Assembly (NCBI GenBank): GCA_038744685.1
Contig: JBCDMB010000021.1
Coordinates: 1-59,900, forward strand
From: Verrucomicrobiota bacterium
GTDB lineage: Bacteria; Verrucomicrobiota; Verrucomicrobiia; Opitutales; Puniceicoccaceae
Direction of reading: 5' to 3'
DNA length: 59,900 nucleotides
The notes beneath the pieces were generated by a model, which saw only the letters and a list, made by a program, of their open reading frames with translations, did not search any database and was not told the DNA's origin. The stretch's first letter is position 1; every line of letters begins with the position of its first letter. Below, one piece after another: positions 8,798 through 18,057 of the stretch. Made by a program: the position numbers and the translations under genes.

Positions 8798-9610
8798 ATG
8801 CCCTTTAATCTTGGTTGGATAATGCAGGCAGATGTCAGGAATTTGGAAGCAATCGTGGTGGGGGGGTTCCCCAAAAGTGGTTGCACTTGGTTGACCCGCA
8901 TGGTCGCAGACTTGGTCGAGTGTCCCGTCGTTAATTTTTTAGGGGCGAAAAACGATTACCATGAAATCGCCCGCGAAGGTGAATCGCGGCATTCGCGATT
9001 TGGGTGTTATAAAAGCCATTTCGATCTAGACCAGTTGGATAGATGGCCAATTCGACGAAGTCGGGTGGTCTATATTATCCGTGATCCGCGCAGCATATTT
9101 CTATCAGGAATCGATCACTTCGAATTCAAGGCTGTTGAGTTTTTTCCTCGTATTGCCTATACACGGAACGGAAGGAAGTTCGTCGATTTTCTCTTCAAGA
9201 AGAGGTTCTTTAGGGGGTTTCTGTTCGAAAGAATTTTGATGAAGGGTAAGGCGCCTCCACGGTTCTCAATAACGAAATCATGGGATGAGCATGTGCTGTC
9301 TTTTTTGGACTCTGGTGTTCTATGCTTACAATACGAAAAACTACTGGATGATCCCTTCGAACAGCTTCGACTGGTTCCAAGCCACCTAGAAATGGAGATC
9401 GAAGATAACCGAGTCGAAGAGGTCATTGACAGACAATCATTTTCCAAGCGGAAAAAGGAGTTTGAGGAGAAAGGGGATCACAGACGTGCCAGCTTTTTGA
9501 GAGAGGGCGCTCGGGATCCTTGGAGAAATCAAATGGGAGCCAAAAGATCGGATCGAGTTTTTAGTCGCTTCAAACCGGTTATGAAGCGTTTGGGATACGA
9601 AGCTTGTTAG
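8798..9610 (+). CDS. Sulfotransferase domain protein (second of three)
   Basis: 270 aa. The PAPS loop is GGFPKSGCTWLTRM near residues 22-35, closer to the cytosolic/PF00685 pattern than the other two sulfotransferases here. The 3'-phosphate motif is RVVYIIRDPRSIFLSGIDHF, and the C-terminal part has FLREGARDPWRNQM, close to the conserved RKGxxGDWKN loop. The start is ATG 8798, preceded by a purine-rich GAGGTGATCTGAG; ATG 8822 is an alternative. The 133-bp gap at 8665-8797 shows no further feature. It would transfer sulfate to a glycan in this pathway; acceptor unknown. Confidence 0.83.
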   Translation: MPFNLGWIMQADVRNLEAIVVGGFPKSGCTWLTRMVADLVECPVVNFLGAKNDYHEIAREGESRHSRFGCYKSHFDLDQLDRWPIRRSRVVYIIRDPRSIFLSGIDHFEFKAVEFFPRIAYTRNGRKFVDFLFKKRFFRGFLFERILMKGKAPPRFSITKSWDEHVLSFLDSGVLCLQYEKLLDDPFEQLRLVPSHLEMEIEDNRVEEVIDRQSFSKRKKEFEEKGDHRRASFLREGARDPWRNQMGAKRSDRVFSRFKPVMKRLGYEAC

Positions 9611-9656
9611 AGCTCGACCGAAGGTCGGCGTCTTTCATTGTAAAGTCGGCTCTAAC
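9606..9656. repeat. Nested inverted repeat after sulfotransferase gene
   Basis: An inner hairpin CGACC-GAA-GGTCG (9615-9627) sits inside a wider pairing of GTTAGAGC (9606-9613) with GCTCTAAC (9649-9656). The extra CGAC/GTCG bases can pair either inside or outside, so two structures compete. No U-run follows, so it is not a standard terminator. The rest of the gap to 9744 shows nothing else. Confidence 0.45.
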
Positions 9657-9744
9657 TGGAGTTCAGTTTTATCAATGAGGCCCATTTCGCTCGAAAGAGA
9701 TCTTCCGGTGAGAACTCAAATTCCGAACGGGAAACGATACGAGA

Positions 9745-10932
9745 ATGATTGATCATAGTCATTCAGGAAACAAACAGCTTGTCCTCGCCGATTGGTCGGC
9801 TGGTGGACACAACTCTTTGTATTTGAATCTGATTGTGGAATCCGCCAGTAGCGACTTCGACCAAATTGAAGTGCGTTCTCCTTACCGAGAGTGTTTTTCC
9901 GGGCTAAACAAAGGTCCTGACTATGGCGTTCTCTGGAGAGAGTTTCGCAAACGGCGTTCAACCCGATTTCCTTTGCCTCGTAGTATTCAGGGGCAGGCTG
10001 GTGCTTTCTTTGCGGGAAGAGCTTTGAGGAAATCAGTATTTGGAGGATCGTTTTCAGGGGACACAACGGTGTTTTTTCCGTGTCTTTTCGATTGGGAGAG
10101 TTTCTACATTCGTTGGTTTTTTCGGGGTTTTCGCCGCTCTGCGATCGGCCTTCTGGTTGCCGCAGATTTTCTTCGTAATGAAAGCGTGGAAGGAGAGAAG
10201 CTGTCTTCGGTTCTGCGACGAAGTCCGTTGAGGCGGTTGGCAACGCTTGATGAGTACCGGGTGGAAGAGCTTCAGAAACGGATCGGTCCGCAGAAAACTG
10301 CATCGTGGTTGCCGGATGTGACTTTTTCGAGCTGCGTCGATTCCGGAAAGGTGCACAACCGAGCGATGGAGGCTGCTACTGGACGTCCAATCGTGCTGCT
10401 GATTGGACGCCTTGCTGCCAAAAAAGGCATCGTACGTTTCATAGATCTGGCAAATGCCGATGCGGAAGAAAGCTGTCTTTTTGTAATGGCGGGGGAGTGG
10501 CTTCCAGAAACCCTCCGGGGTTCAGAGCGGGGTTACGTAGAAACTGCGCTAGAGGAGAGAAGTAACCTTCTCTTGCTCGAAGGGAAAATCCCGTTGGAGG
10601 AGGAATACAACGCAATAATTCGTGACGCGGCATGGGTTTTTCTTGGCTATGAGGATTTTTCAGGGAGCTCAAATAACCTTACAAAAGCCGGGCTTCTAGG
10701 AACACCAGTGGTCGCAGAAGAGGGATACCTTTTGGGCGACCGAGTAAAGAGATATGAACTAGGCATTCTCATGGAGAAAAATGAACCCGCGGAGGTGACC
10801 TGGAGTAAGATGTGCCGTTTCAAAGAGAGTCACGATTGGCGCCAGAAAGATCTTTGCTCACAGTTCCGAGACTCGTTTTCAGGGGAACGATTTGGAGGTG
10901 AGCTACGAAAACTCCTCTTCTCAGATTCATGA
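9745..10932 (+). CDS. GT-B fold glycosyltransferase (family 4-like)
   Basis: 395 aa. The C-terminal half has the retaining GT4 layout: PIVLLIGRLAAKKGIVRFID begins the second Rossmann domain, and FLGYEDFSGSSNNLTKAGLL is the donor-binding region where the usual E-x7-E is partly replaced (GSSNNLTKAG). The N-terminal half (VLADWSAGGHNSLYLNLIVE) is poorly conserved. The end overlaps the start of gmd by 4 bp (ATGA). Likely a cytoplasmic hexosyltransferase; sugar unknown. Confidence 0.72.
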   Translation: MIDHSHSGNKQLVLADWSAGGHNSLYLNLIVESASSDFDQIEVRSPYRECFSGLNKGPDYGVLWREFRKRRSTRFPLPRSIQGQAGAFFAGRALRKSVFGGSFSGDTTVFFPCLFDWESFYIRWFFRGFRRSAIGLLVAADFLRNESVEGEKLSSVLRRSPLRRLATLDEYRVEELQKRIGPQKTASWLPDVTFSSCVDSGKVHNRAMEAATGRPIVLLIGRLAAKKGIVRFIDLANADAEESCLFVMAGEWLPETLRGSERGYVETALEERSNLLLLEGKIPLEEEYNAIIRDAAWVFLGYEDFSGSSNNLTKAGLLGTPVVAEEGYLLGDRVKRYELGILMEKNEPAEVTWSKMCRFKESHDWRQKDLCSQFRDSFSGERFGGELRKLLFSDS

Positions 10933-11957
10933 AAACCGCGCTGATTACAGGAATTACCGGACAAGACGGCTCTTATCTTGGCGAGTTTCTTCTGGCGAAA
11001 GGTTACGAGGTTCACGGGATCGTTCGCCGGGCAAGCATGTTCAACCGCTCTCGTATCGAACACTTGCGGGCAGATCCAAAAGTCTACGGGGAGAGGCTGT
11101 TCCTACACTACGCGGATCTACAGGATGTAACTAGCTTGAGGAGGATATTCCGAGATGTGGCACCAGTCGAAGTATACCATCTTGCCGGCCAAAGTCATGT
11201 TGGCTTGAGCTTTGCAGTTCCTGAATCGACGCTCCAAGAGGTCAGTGTCTCCACGCTTTCCATTCTCGAAATTTGCAGAGATCTTCCCGTTTCCCCCCGC
11301 ATCTATCATGCCTCGTCAAGCGAGGTTTTCGGAATCCCGGATACAGTGCCACAGGATCTTTCGACAGCATTCCGGCCCGAGAACCCTTACGGCTGTGCCA
11401 AAGTCTTTGCGACCTCGATGTGTCGCGTTTACCGTCGGGTGCACGGACTGTTTGTGGTTTCTGGAATCGCCTACAATCACGAATCGCCGCGACGGGGTGA
11501 GAACTTCGTCACTCGAAAGATTGCATCAGCGGCGGCGAGGTGGCACGCCGGCGATCACACTCCAATAGAGGTTGGAAACCTCGATGCTGCTCGTGATTGG
11601 GGATACGCGCCCGAATATGTCGAAGCTTTCTGGAAAATGCTTGGGAGAGAGAATCCGGAGGACTTCGTTCTGGCCACTGGAGAGATGACGCGGCTGAGAG
11701 ATTTCATCTGCCATTGCTTTTCTGCGGCAGGAATTGATTTGAATTTCGAAGGTCAGGGATTGGAAGAGAGAGCAGTGGACGCGGAATCAGGGAAGGAGGT
11801 TCTTCGTGTCTCGGAACGGTTTTTCAGGAAAGTAGATACAGGTAATCTTGTGGGCGATCCCTCGAAGGCGAAAGAGAAACTCGGGTGGAAAGCGGAGACC
11901 CGAGGGATTAGGTTGGCGGAGGTTCTTGTTCAGGCGGAGATTGACGCATTCGTGTGA
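10929..11957 (+). CDS. gmd: GDP-mannose 4,6-dehydratase
   Basis: 342 aa extended SDR. NADP-binding GITGQDGSYLGEFLL lies at residues 8-22, RRASMFNRSRIEHL (33-46) is the Gmd signature after beta-2, and the active site is Ser130/131-Glu132 plus Tyr154-x3-Lys158 in NPYGCAKVF. It makes GDP-4-keto-6-deoxymannose, the precursor of GDP-L-fucose, GDP-D-rhamnose, colitose and perosamine. No GDP-fucose synthase (fcl) or reductase gene follows, so the end product depends on a gene elsewhere. Overlaps by 4 bp with both neighbours. The fucosyltransferase-like protein at 16827 makes GDP-fucose a reasonable guess. Confidence 0.9.
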   Translation: MKTALITGITGQDGSYLGEFLLAKGYEVHGIVRRASMFNRSRIEHLRADPKVYGERLFLHYADLQDVTSLRRIFRDVAPVEVYHLAGQSHVGLSFAVPESTLQEVSVSTLSILEICRDLPVSPRIYHASSSEVFGIPDTVPQDLSTAFRPENPYGCAKVFATSMCRVYRRVHGLFVVSGIAYNHESPRRGENFVTRKIASAAARWHAGDHTPIEVGNLDAARDWGYAPEYVEAFWKMLGRENPEDFVLATGEMTRLRDFICHCFSAAGIDLNFEGQGLEERAVDAESGKEVLRVSERFFRKVDTGNLVGDPSKAKEKLGWKAETRGIRLAEVLVQAEIDAFV

Positions 11958-12772
11958 GTGCTGATTTGGCCAAGAGGTGGCGACAAGCAACGGCGTCTTT
12001 GCGGTTGTTGCCAGACTTCATTATTCCGGGAGAAGCGAAATGTGGAACAACGTCACTGTATAATTATCTGTGCCAACATCCGGGAGTCTTGGCGGCATCG
12101 ATGAAGGAGCCGAACAACTTCTGGCGCCACGGAGCAAGTCCGTTCCAATGCCGGCAGTACTATCCTCTGAGGTCCCTAGAGTTTTTGCGGGTGTTGCGAG
12201 GCCAGCGAACTACTACCGGTGAAGCAAGCCCCGAGTATCTAAGCAAACCCGGAGTGGCTCGTTCGGTTCGGGAAGTTGTTCCGGAAGTGAGGTTGATTTT
12301 CCTATTCCGGGATCCGGTTGAAAGAGCTTTTTCGGATCATCAAATGCTAGTGAAAGCGGGTGTCGAGAAGGGTTCTTTCAGGGATAGAATAAAGGCCTCT
12401 CTTAGTTGGTGGAATGGAGCGGATACTCGTGAATTGCTTATAGCGTGCAATGGACTAGAGCATCATCCCGGCCGCTATTTGCTGCGCGGCTTGTACGCCG
12501 ACAATCTCGTGGAGTGGACGAAGGAGTTTACCCATGCAAAAATGCTCTTCGTGGAAAGCGAGGAAATGTTTGAGAACCCTCAAGAGGTGATGAAAACGGT
12601 TTTCGGTTTTTTGGGATTGGCGCCTTGGGAGGGGGGCGATTGGCCCATCCTAAAGAAAGGTGAGTATGGGGAGGATTTTGATCCGGAGCTCAGAGAAGAG
12701 CTAAGAGAGTTTTATCACGAGCCAAACCAACGGCTTGAGAGGATAACCAACCGGAAATGGCGATGGGCTTGA
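11954..12772 (+). CDS. Sulfotransferase family protein (third of three)
   Basis: 272 aa from GTG 11954, overlapping the gmd stop by 4 bp. PAPS loop PGEAKCGTTSLYNYL (residues 25-39), then the acceptor-side helix and EASPEYLSKPG, and the 3'-phosphate motif VRLIFLFRDPVERAFSDHQM. This resembles the carbohydrate/NodH-heparan sulfotransferase type. Its tight coupling to gmd suggests that the sulfated residue could be the 6-deoxyhexose derived from GDP-mannose; that is inference from position only. Confidence 0.85.
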   Translation: MSADLAKRWRQATASLRLLPDFIIPGEAKCGTTSLYNYLCQHPGVLAASMKEPNNFWRHGASPFQCRQYYPLRSLEFLRVLRGQRTTTGEASPEYLSKPGVARSVREVVPEVRLIFLFRDPVERAFSDHQMLVKAGVEKGSFRDRIKASLSWWNGADTRELLIACNGLEHHPGRYLLRGLYADNLVEWTKEFTHAKMLFVESEEMFENPQEVMKTVFGFLGLAPWEGGDWPILKKGEYGEDFDPELREELREFYHEPNQRLERITNRKWRWA

Positions 12773-13707
12773 GTCGTTCGGGCGTGGAATCAGCTGTAGG
12801 GAAGGATCTTGAGCGGAGCATGCGTTCGCACCCAAAGGTTTCGGTTCTGCTGACCTGCTGGAATCGCGAAGATACCATTCAAGAGGCTTTAAAGAGTGTG
12901 GTTTCGCAAGACTTTGCAGACCGGGAGATTCTTCTGGTTGATGATGGTTCGACCGACCGGTCGATTTCGTTGGCTGAGGGTTTTCCTGAGGTGAAGATCC
13001 TGCGCAATGAAGAAAACCGTGGAGTGGTCTTTACCCGGCAGCGAGCACTTGAGGAGTCTCTCGGAGAATACCTGTTGTATGTGGATTCGGATAACCGTTT
13101 GAAGCCGGGGGCGATCTCCAATTTGGTTGCTGAATTGGAGAAGCATTCTCCCGAGGTAGCCTTTGTCTATGGTCAGCGTGAGTATTTTGGGGGGCGCGGT
13201 GGCCTATCTGACTTTCCGGACTTTGATCGCGATTTTTTGAAACTCCGAAATTACGTTGATATGACTAGTCTGTTTCGTCGGAAGCCAGTTGCCGAGGTCG
13301 GGTTTGACGAACGGTTTCCTGGCTTGGAGGACTATGACTTAGTCCTTTCGCTCGTCGGAGGGGGGTATTCCGGAGTCCTTTTGGACAAACCGATCCTAGA
13401 ATATCGCGTCCACGGGGCAAGTTTGACAGGTGGCTTCAACTGGAAGAGGCGAATCGATATGCTGGGACGTCTAGCGCGTAAACACCGCCCCTTTTTCTCG
13501 GAAGATGAAGTCAAGACGCTCATCGACTACAATCGCGCAAAGGTCGTCAATTCGTTACGCCGTCGTCGATGCTTTCGGGGCCCCCTTTCAGAGCGGTGGG
13601 CCGATTGGTGCGAGACTCTTCGTTTCGCTGGGGTTTCCCGTCAGGCTTTGGCCGCGACTCTATATTTACTCTTGCCGGGATGGACTCAAAAGCCGCCAAG
13701 AATATGA
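12757..13707 (+). CDS. Family 2 glycosyltransferase
   Basis: 316 aa from ATG 12757, overlapping the sulfotransferase end by 16 bp; internal starts nearer KVSVLLTCWNREDT are possible. GT-A motifs: KVSVLLTCWNREDTIQEALK, LLVDDGSTDRS, LLYVDSDNRLKPG (DxD position), and FPGLEDYDLVLSLVGGGY as the acceptor ED motif. No membrane segments. It ends in an ATGA overlap with the next gene. Sugar specificity cannot be read. Confidence 0.85.
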   Translation: MAMGLSRSGVESAVGKDLERSMRSHPKVSVLLTCWNREDTIQEALKSVVSQDFADREILLVDDGSTDRSISLAEGFPEVKILRNEENRGVVFTRQRALEESLGEYLLYVDSDNRLKPGAISNLVAELEKHSPEVAFVYGQREYFGGRGGLSDFPDFDRDFLKLRNYVDMTSLFRRKPVAEVGFDERFPGLEDYDLVLSLVGGGYSGVLLDKPILEYRVHGASLTGGFNWKRRIDMLGRLARKHRPFFSEDEVKTLIDYNRAKVVNSLRRRRCFRGPLSERWADWCETLRFAGVSRQALAATLYLLLPGWTQKPPRI

Positions 13708-14516
13708 AGGTTCTTGGGGTCGTATTGGTTCATAACGAAGATCTTTTTGTTCGTTGTGCGGTAGAGAACATCCTCCCCTGTTGCGACGAGGTTCTTATCC
13801 TCAACCATCGTTCTACAGACAATACGGAAAGAATCATCCAAGAACTTGCGGCTGCTGAGTCAAAGATACGACTTCTGGAAATCGATGATCCTACCCGTTC
13901 TCACGAACCGCTCGAGGAGTATGTTGGGAGGGATTACTGGGTTTTCGGTGTGGATGGAGATGAAATTTATGATCCTGTTCGGACCGTGGCTTTCTTTCAT
14001 TCTCTACGAGAAGGTCGTTACTCAGGAGTCTTTCAAATTCGCGGGAACGTTCTGCATGTCGATGAAGTGGAGGGCAGTACCTTTCATGGGTACTTGGCCC
14101 CTCCGGGAAGGGCTATGAACAAGCTCTACAATTTTTCGCTACTGAAAAGCTGGACAGGATGTTTCGAGCGTCTACACGGTGGTGAAAGAGTCCTCAAAGA
14201 TGGAGTTGAGACGGAGAAACGACTTGCAGTATCGGATGATCATGATTTCGCGGTGTCACCTTTTCGGTGTTTGCACCTCGTTTTTCTGAGAAGAAGCTCT
14301 CTGGATCCAGACGACTTCGTGCCAAGGCTTAACATAGCTGATCAAGTAAGTGCTCGTTGGTCAGTTCGAATTTCTAGATATCTGCGTCGTATTTTTGGTC
14401 TTCCTGTTGCGTCTCCGGGCAAACTTGCCAACTACCGCGTAGGAGATCGAGAGAGGATCGAGGATGGGTCGTTTCGTTTGCAGAAGGAAGAGCTACCTCT
14501 GCAGGCTGATGCTTAG
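13704..14516 (+). CDS. GT2-like glycosyltransferase (GT-A fold)
   Basis: 270 aa from the ATG at 13704, which forms an ATGA overlap with the preceding stop; the frame is open further upstream (for example ATG 13680) but that would lie inside the previous gene. The N-terminus MKVLGVVLVHNEDLFVRCAV and EVLILNHRSTDNTERII resemble GT2 enzymes that begin with a VKNE-type strand; the DxD is in WVFGVDGDEIYD. The C-terminal half is unlike common GT2 proteins. The gap 14517-14588 holds nothing recognisable. Confidence 0.7.
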   Translation: MKVLGVVLVHNEDLFVRCAVENILPCCDEVLILNHRSTDNTERIIQELAAAESKIRLLEIDDPTRSHEPLEEYVGRDYWVFGVDGDEIYDPVRTVAFFHSLREGRYSGVFQIRGNVLHVDEVEGSTFHGYLAPPGRAMNKLYNFSLLKSWTGCFERLHGGERVLKDGVETEKRLAVSDDHDFAVSPFRCLHLVFLRRSSLDPDDFVPRLNIADQVSARWSVRISRYLRRIFGLPVASPGKLANYRVGDRERIEDGSFRLQKEELPLQADA

Positions 14517-14588
14517 ATCAGATAGATCCGCCGTACGCCAAAAGCCAGCAGCGTTAGGGGCTAATAAACCCTACTGGGTTAAATTCAC

Positions 14589-15707
14589 TTGAGAGATTCT
14601 ACAAAGAAACAGGATGCCGTAGTGTTTCTTTTCAAGGAAACAACGCTCCGGGAAGAAGCTTTGGTAACGAAGGGTCCAGCTGGGTTTTCTCTGTTTGGTT
14701 ATCCCGAGTTCTCCGAGGATGGGAAGGCTGTCGAGGCTTTGTTCGGCCAAGCAAGTCACTTTTCTATCCGGGTGCTGGCTGGTCTCATGCGGAGGCTAAG
14801 TAGGTGGTGGACGGGCTATTCTTCAAATCCGCAGATCGTGTTGACCCATTTGGCAACATTGCGTCGGGCTGCGGGGGTCGTTGCCACAAGCAACAATGTC
14901 GGCATACCTCTTTTGCTTCTGAAGTGGATAGGTGTTTTGAATCCGCCTGTGTTTCTCGTCTCGGTGGGTTTGGAAGCCTACCGAAGTGACGCAGGATCTT
15001 CGCGTTGCCGTAGGTTGGCTAGGCTCTTTCGAAAGGCCGAGTCTGTTGTCGTTTTCTCTGAAGATGAGAGAGATTTCCTACTAAGCCGGCTTGGCTTGCC
15101 GGAGGATCTAGTAAGGTCTCTTCCCTATGGTTTTGATTATCGATATTTCCCAAAATTTCGCACGGTGGTCCCATCTTTTAGTGAATACCATATGGTTGGA
15201 GCCGATGCTCAAAGAGACGTTGAGTTATTGAAGCGATGGAGCGAACGCAATCCGACCTTACCGGTTCGGTGTATCGTCAGCCGAGAGCTGGTTTCCCGCC
15301 TGCCGTCGGTGCCTCGGTCTTGGATCATCGAAGAGGACATTCCCCTGCAAGAGGTTTTCCTGCGGCTTGAAGGTGCGAGCAGCGTTGTAATTCCCGTAAA
15401 GCGGAACTTGTACACGGCGGGGACGACTTTTCTCATTCAATCACTTGCTGCTGGAGTTCCAACATTGGTCGCCCGCACCGGGGCTTTAACCCGAATGTCC
15501 CATGCAGAGCCGTTTCCGTTTCTGACCTACGACCCGGAGAATCTTGGAAGCTTTGAATCGGCGATGAAAAGACTCCGTGAGCTGAACCGCGAAGAGCGTA
15601 AAGAGATGGGAAAGAAAAGTCGAGCGTGGGTGGAGCAATGGGGGGATGGACGATATCTCAAGCAGGAACTGGGGGACTTCATAGATCGGTCGGTTGGTAG
15701 ATGGTGA
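14589..15707 (+). CDS. Probable GT-B glycosyltransferase
   Basis: 372 aa from TTG 14589; no ATG is suitably placed. The fold signs are in the C-terminal half: VVIPVKRNLYTAGTTFLIQS, AAGVPTLVARTGAL and the regular helix REERKEMGKKSRAWVEQW, typical of GT4-like enzymes. The first half has VLTHLATLRRAAGVVATSNN and PVFLVSVGLEAYR. The E-x7-E motif is not obvious. The next gene starts 6 bp before the stop. Assignment to a GT family is tentative. Confidence 0.6.
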   Translation: MRDSTKKQDAVVFLFKETTLREEALVTKGPAGFSLFGYPEFSEDGKAVEALFGQASHFSIRVLAGLMRRLSRWWTGYSSNPQIVLTHLATLRRAAGVVATSNNVGIPLLLLKWIGVLNPPVFLVSVGLEAYRSDAGSSRCRRLARLFRKAESVVVFSEDERDFLLSRLGLPEDLVRSLPYGFDYRYFPKFRTVVPSFSEYHMVGADAQRDVELLKRWSERNPTLPVRCIVSRELVSRLPSVPRSWIIEEDIPLQEVFLRLEGASSVVIPVKRNLYTAGTTFLIQSLAAGVPTLVARTGALTRMSHAEPFPFLTYDPENLGSFESAMKRLRELNREERKEMGKKSRAWVEQWGDGRYLKQELGDFIDRSVGRW

Positions 15708-16777
15708 TCTTGCATGAAAGACGGCACCTCAGTGAGGCTGGCTTCTTTCGGACGCTTTTCAGGGCCCTGAAAAAGGAGGGTGGCCGAGTGCACGTTGATG
15801 AGGACCGACCCTTTCCGCAGGCATCGGATTCGAGGGGTAGGCACGAAGGCGCTTGGATCACCTACCAAGGGGTGAGGGTCTTTGTGGACATGAGTGACCA
15901 TGTCTTTCAATTTGATCCGGTTGCTCTGCGAGAAGCAGACCTTTACCTGAAGGCGAATTTGCATAGGGGTATCGCTGAAAGGGTTATCGTTGAAAACGGG
16001 TGGGCGGATCCGGGGAAAAAACTCCAACCCTACACGTTCCTGGCACCGGGGCTACCACGGTGTCACCAAATCAGACGGTTGCTGGATCTCACCGGGATGC
16101 GGAAACGATTTCGTCGGTCTGGGACTGTCTGCCACATCGTCGGTGTGTATGAGAATCTTGCAAGAGACAAGGATTCGCGACCTTTACCCGGAGAAGAGCT
16201 CGAGCCACGGAGGATGCATTATTGGATTCGTCATGAGTTTGCTGCAGTGCTCTCCACGAGAGCTGCAGCAGGCTCTACCGTAAGACTAGTCAGCCGCGGC
16301 AACCATGAAATCGAGGATGGCCAGTGGGTTTTCCCCAATCTTTCTTTTGGGAGTTTTCTTCTTAGAATCCTGCGGTCGGATGCGCTGGTTCTGAACACCT
16401 TTCCCCATGCCGTGTTTCCATGGAAAGCATTGGAGGCGATTGCCCTAGGGGTGCCTGTGGTAGCAGAGCGCGAGCCCTTGGTGGAGGTGCCAAGTGATTA
16501 CCGATTGCGAACGGAAATAGAAATGGACGAAGTGCTTCCTTCTTTTGGGGATTTTGCAGGTGATCGAAAGCTGTCCGATCCTGCAAGCTATCGCGTTCTG
16601 CGCTGGCCGAGTGCCGATGCGTTCGAGAAAGGATGGAGCGAAGTCTTCAAAAATCTCTTAGATCCGCTCAAAAGAGAGGATAGGTATGCAGCAGTTAGGC
16701 AATTTTCTCGTGATCGACTCACGGACAGAGCTATCTTCGAATCTTTTGAGAGAACGGTCTCAGCAGGAGCTGCTTGA
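15701..16777 (+). CDS. Glycosyltransferase-like protein of unknown specificity
   Basis: 358 aa. No strong family match by eye. The middle has NTFPHAVFPWKALEAIALGV and PVVAEREPLVEVP, the kind of C-terminal Rossmann region seen in GT-B proteins where the donor-binding loop is followed by 'G-P-V-V'. The N-terminus ERRHLSEAGFFRTLFRALK is not diagnostic. It sits between a GT-B gene (7-bp overlap) and the fucosyltransferase-like gene, so a transferase role is likely. The sequence could also be a non-catalytic relative. Confidence 0.5.
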   Translation: MVILHERRHLSEAGFFRTLFRALKKEGGRVHVDEDRPFPQASDSRGRHEGAWITYQGVRVFVDMSDHVFQFDPVALREADLYLKANLHRGIAERVIVENGWADPGKKLQPYTFLAPGLPRCHQIRRLLDLTGMRKRFRRSGTVCHIVGVYENLARDKDSRPLPGEELEPRRMHYWIRHEFAAVLSTRAAAGSTVRLVSRGNHEIEDGQWVFPNLSFGSFLLRILRSDALVLNTFPHAVFPWKALEAIALGVPVVAEREPLVEVPSDYRLRTEIEMDEVLPSFGDFAGDRKLSDPASYRVLRWPSADAFEKGWSEVFKNLLDPLKREDRYAAVRQFSRDRLTDRAIFESFERTVSAGAA

Positions 16778-16826
16778 TAAAACCAAGCTGGATGGACATT
16801 GAAAATAGCGGACTGCAAAACGGCAA

Positions 16827-17948
16827 ATGAACCGGTATAAAGACATTCCATTTTTTCATAAGAAAGCAGAAGAAGTGTACGACCTTTTATCAGGAGGCCG
16901 TCTTTTTGCTTATCGGGACGATGGTCTTTTTGCCCGGCTTAGTTGTTTTGCCAATGCAATTCGGGTCTCTCGGACTCTTAATCTTCCGGCACCGGTGGGG
17001 CTTTGGGAATCGGGCGATTTTGGCGGGAATCTTGACCACGGATATCGGGAGTCTTTTTCAGAGGTTTTCGGCTGGGGAGAGAGCATCGAAGTGAGAGAAG
17101 CGAAAGGCGGAGCCGAAGGAGCCAAAACATTTACTTGGCCGTTCCTTTGCGTTATCGACGAAGAGGATCCAGGGGAAGTTTTGCACGATCTTGCCACAAT
17201 CGTGGGAGAAATTCAGATTCGGTCCCCGTATTGCGAGCCGGTCAATGAAGCGCTTGATGAGTTGAGATCGTGGGGGCCCGGAACGGGAGTGCATTGCCGA
17301 GCGGGAGACGTGGAAGACAAGATTGAGTGGATGTTTCGAAAAGGATACCCTACTTCATTCTGGGGTGCGTTTTTTCGTCAGCAGGGAAGGGCGGAGCCTG
17401 ATTCGAAGTTTTATGTGGCTTCAAACTCGGTTGGGCTGCGGGCAAAGGCAGCTGAATATCTGGGTGATCGAGTGAGGACTGTCGATGACTTTATTAGCTT
17501 GGGGGATATAAAGCAGTCGCAACTTGTTTTGGACTACGCAGATAATCTTCTCTTCGCACAGAGTGTGTGCTTAGTTGGCTGTGGTTTTTCGTCATTCGTG
17601 GCTTTTGCTTGTATGCGTAGCGAGGTTCTTCCGACTTCCCCCCTTGAAAAACTCCCTGATGAGCTTTCGGAAGCCTATGTTGACCTGAATAATCTCTGGA
17701 AATGTCGATACCTTTCGGATGTGTCTCATTTGATTGGATACCAGCTAGAGCATTCCCCGATTGCCGAGCAGTTACGATCAGAGGGATACGAGCTAGAGGA
17801 AGACCAAACGAAGTCCAAGTGGACAAGGAGATTTCAAGGAGTTCTCCGACGTCTCAGGAGAACTTGGTTGAGTCTTCGGGGAAGTCGTCGCGGGGAGAAC
17901 CGTCTTCATAAAATTCACGCAAGGTTTTTTCGGTTTTCGCGTTGGTAA
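16827..17948 (+). CDS. O-fucosyltransferase/NodZ-like glycosyltransferase
   Basis: 373 aa. The N-terminus has the GGRLFAYRDDGLFARLSCFA then NAIRVSRTLNLP pattern, like the G-x-G-N/R-L opening of GT11/GT23/O-fucosyltransferases. PGTGVHCRAGDVEDK (151-165) corresponds to the conserved HxRxGD GDP-fucose-binding motif, here HCRAGD. CLVGCGFSSFVAFACMRS matches the C-terminal S-S-F-S/V motif. A basic tail follows. The gmd gene in the same locus could supply the GDP-sugar. Superfamily moderately sure; enzymatic specificity not established. Confidence 0.6.
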   Translation: MNRYKDIPFFHKKAEEVYDLLSGGRLFAYRDDGLFARLSCFANAIRVSRTLNLPAPVGLWESGDFGGNLDHGYRESFSEVFGWGESIEVREAKGGAEGAKTFTWPFLCVIDEEDPGEVLHDLATIVGEIQIRSPYCEPVNEALDELRSWGPGTGVHCRAGDVEDKIEWMFRKGYPTSFWGAFFRQQGRAEPDSKFYVASNSVGLRAKAAEYLGDRVRTVDDFISLGDIKQSQLVLDYADNLLFAQSVCLVGCGFSSFVAFACMRSEVLPTSPLEKLPDELSEAYVDLNNLWKCRYLSDVSHLIGYQLEHSPIAEQLRSEGYELEEDQTKSKWTRRFQGVLRRLRRTWLSLRGSRRGENRLHKIHARFFRFSRW

Positions 17949-18057
17949 GAGAACGGGAGAATTAAGCACGATATGAGCATCCATATTGAGTCACAAACGA
18001 ACCAGTCCGCATGAAAGGGCCGAGTAATCCTTCGTTTAGTGTTCTCGGCTCTTCTGA

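Noticed and set aside
9716-10303. 195-aa minus-strand open frame
   Set aside because: It overlaps the GT-B gene on the + strand fully and has no family features.
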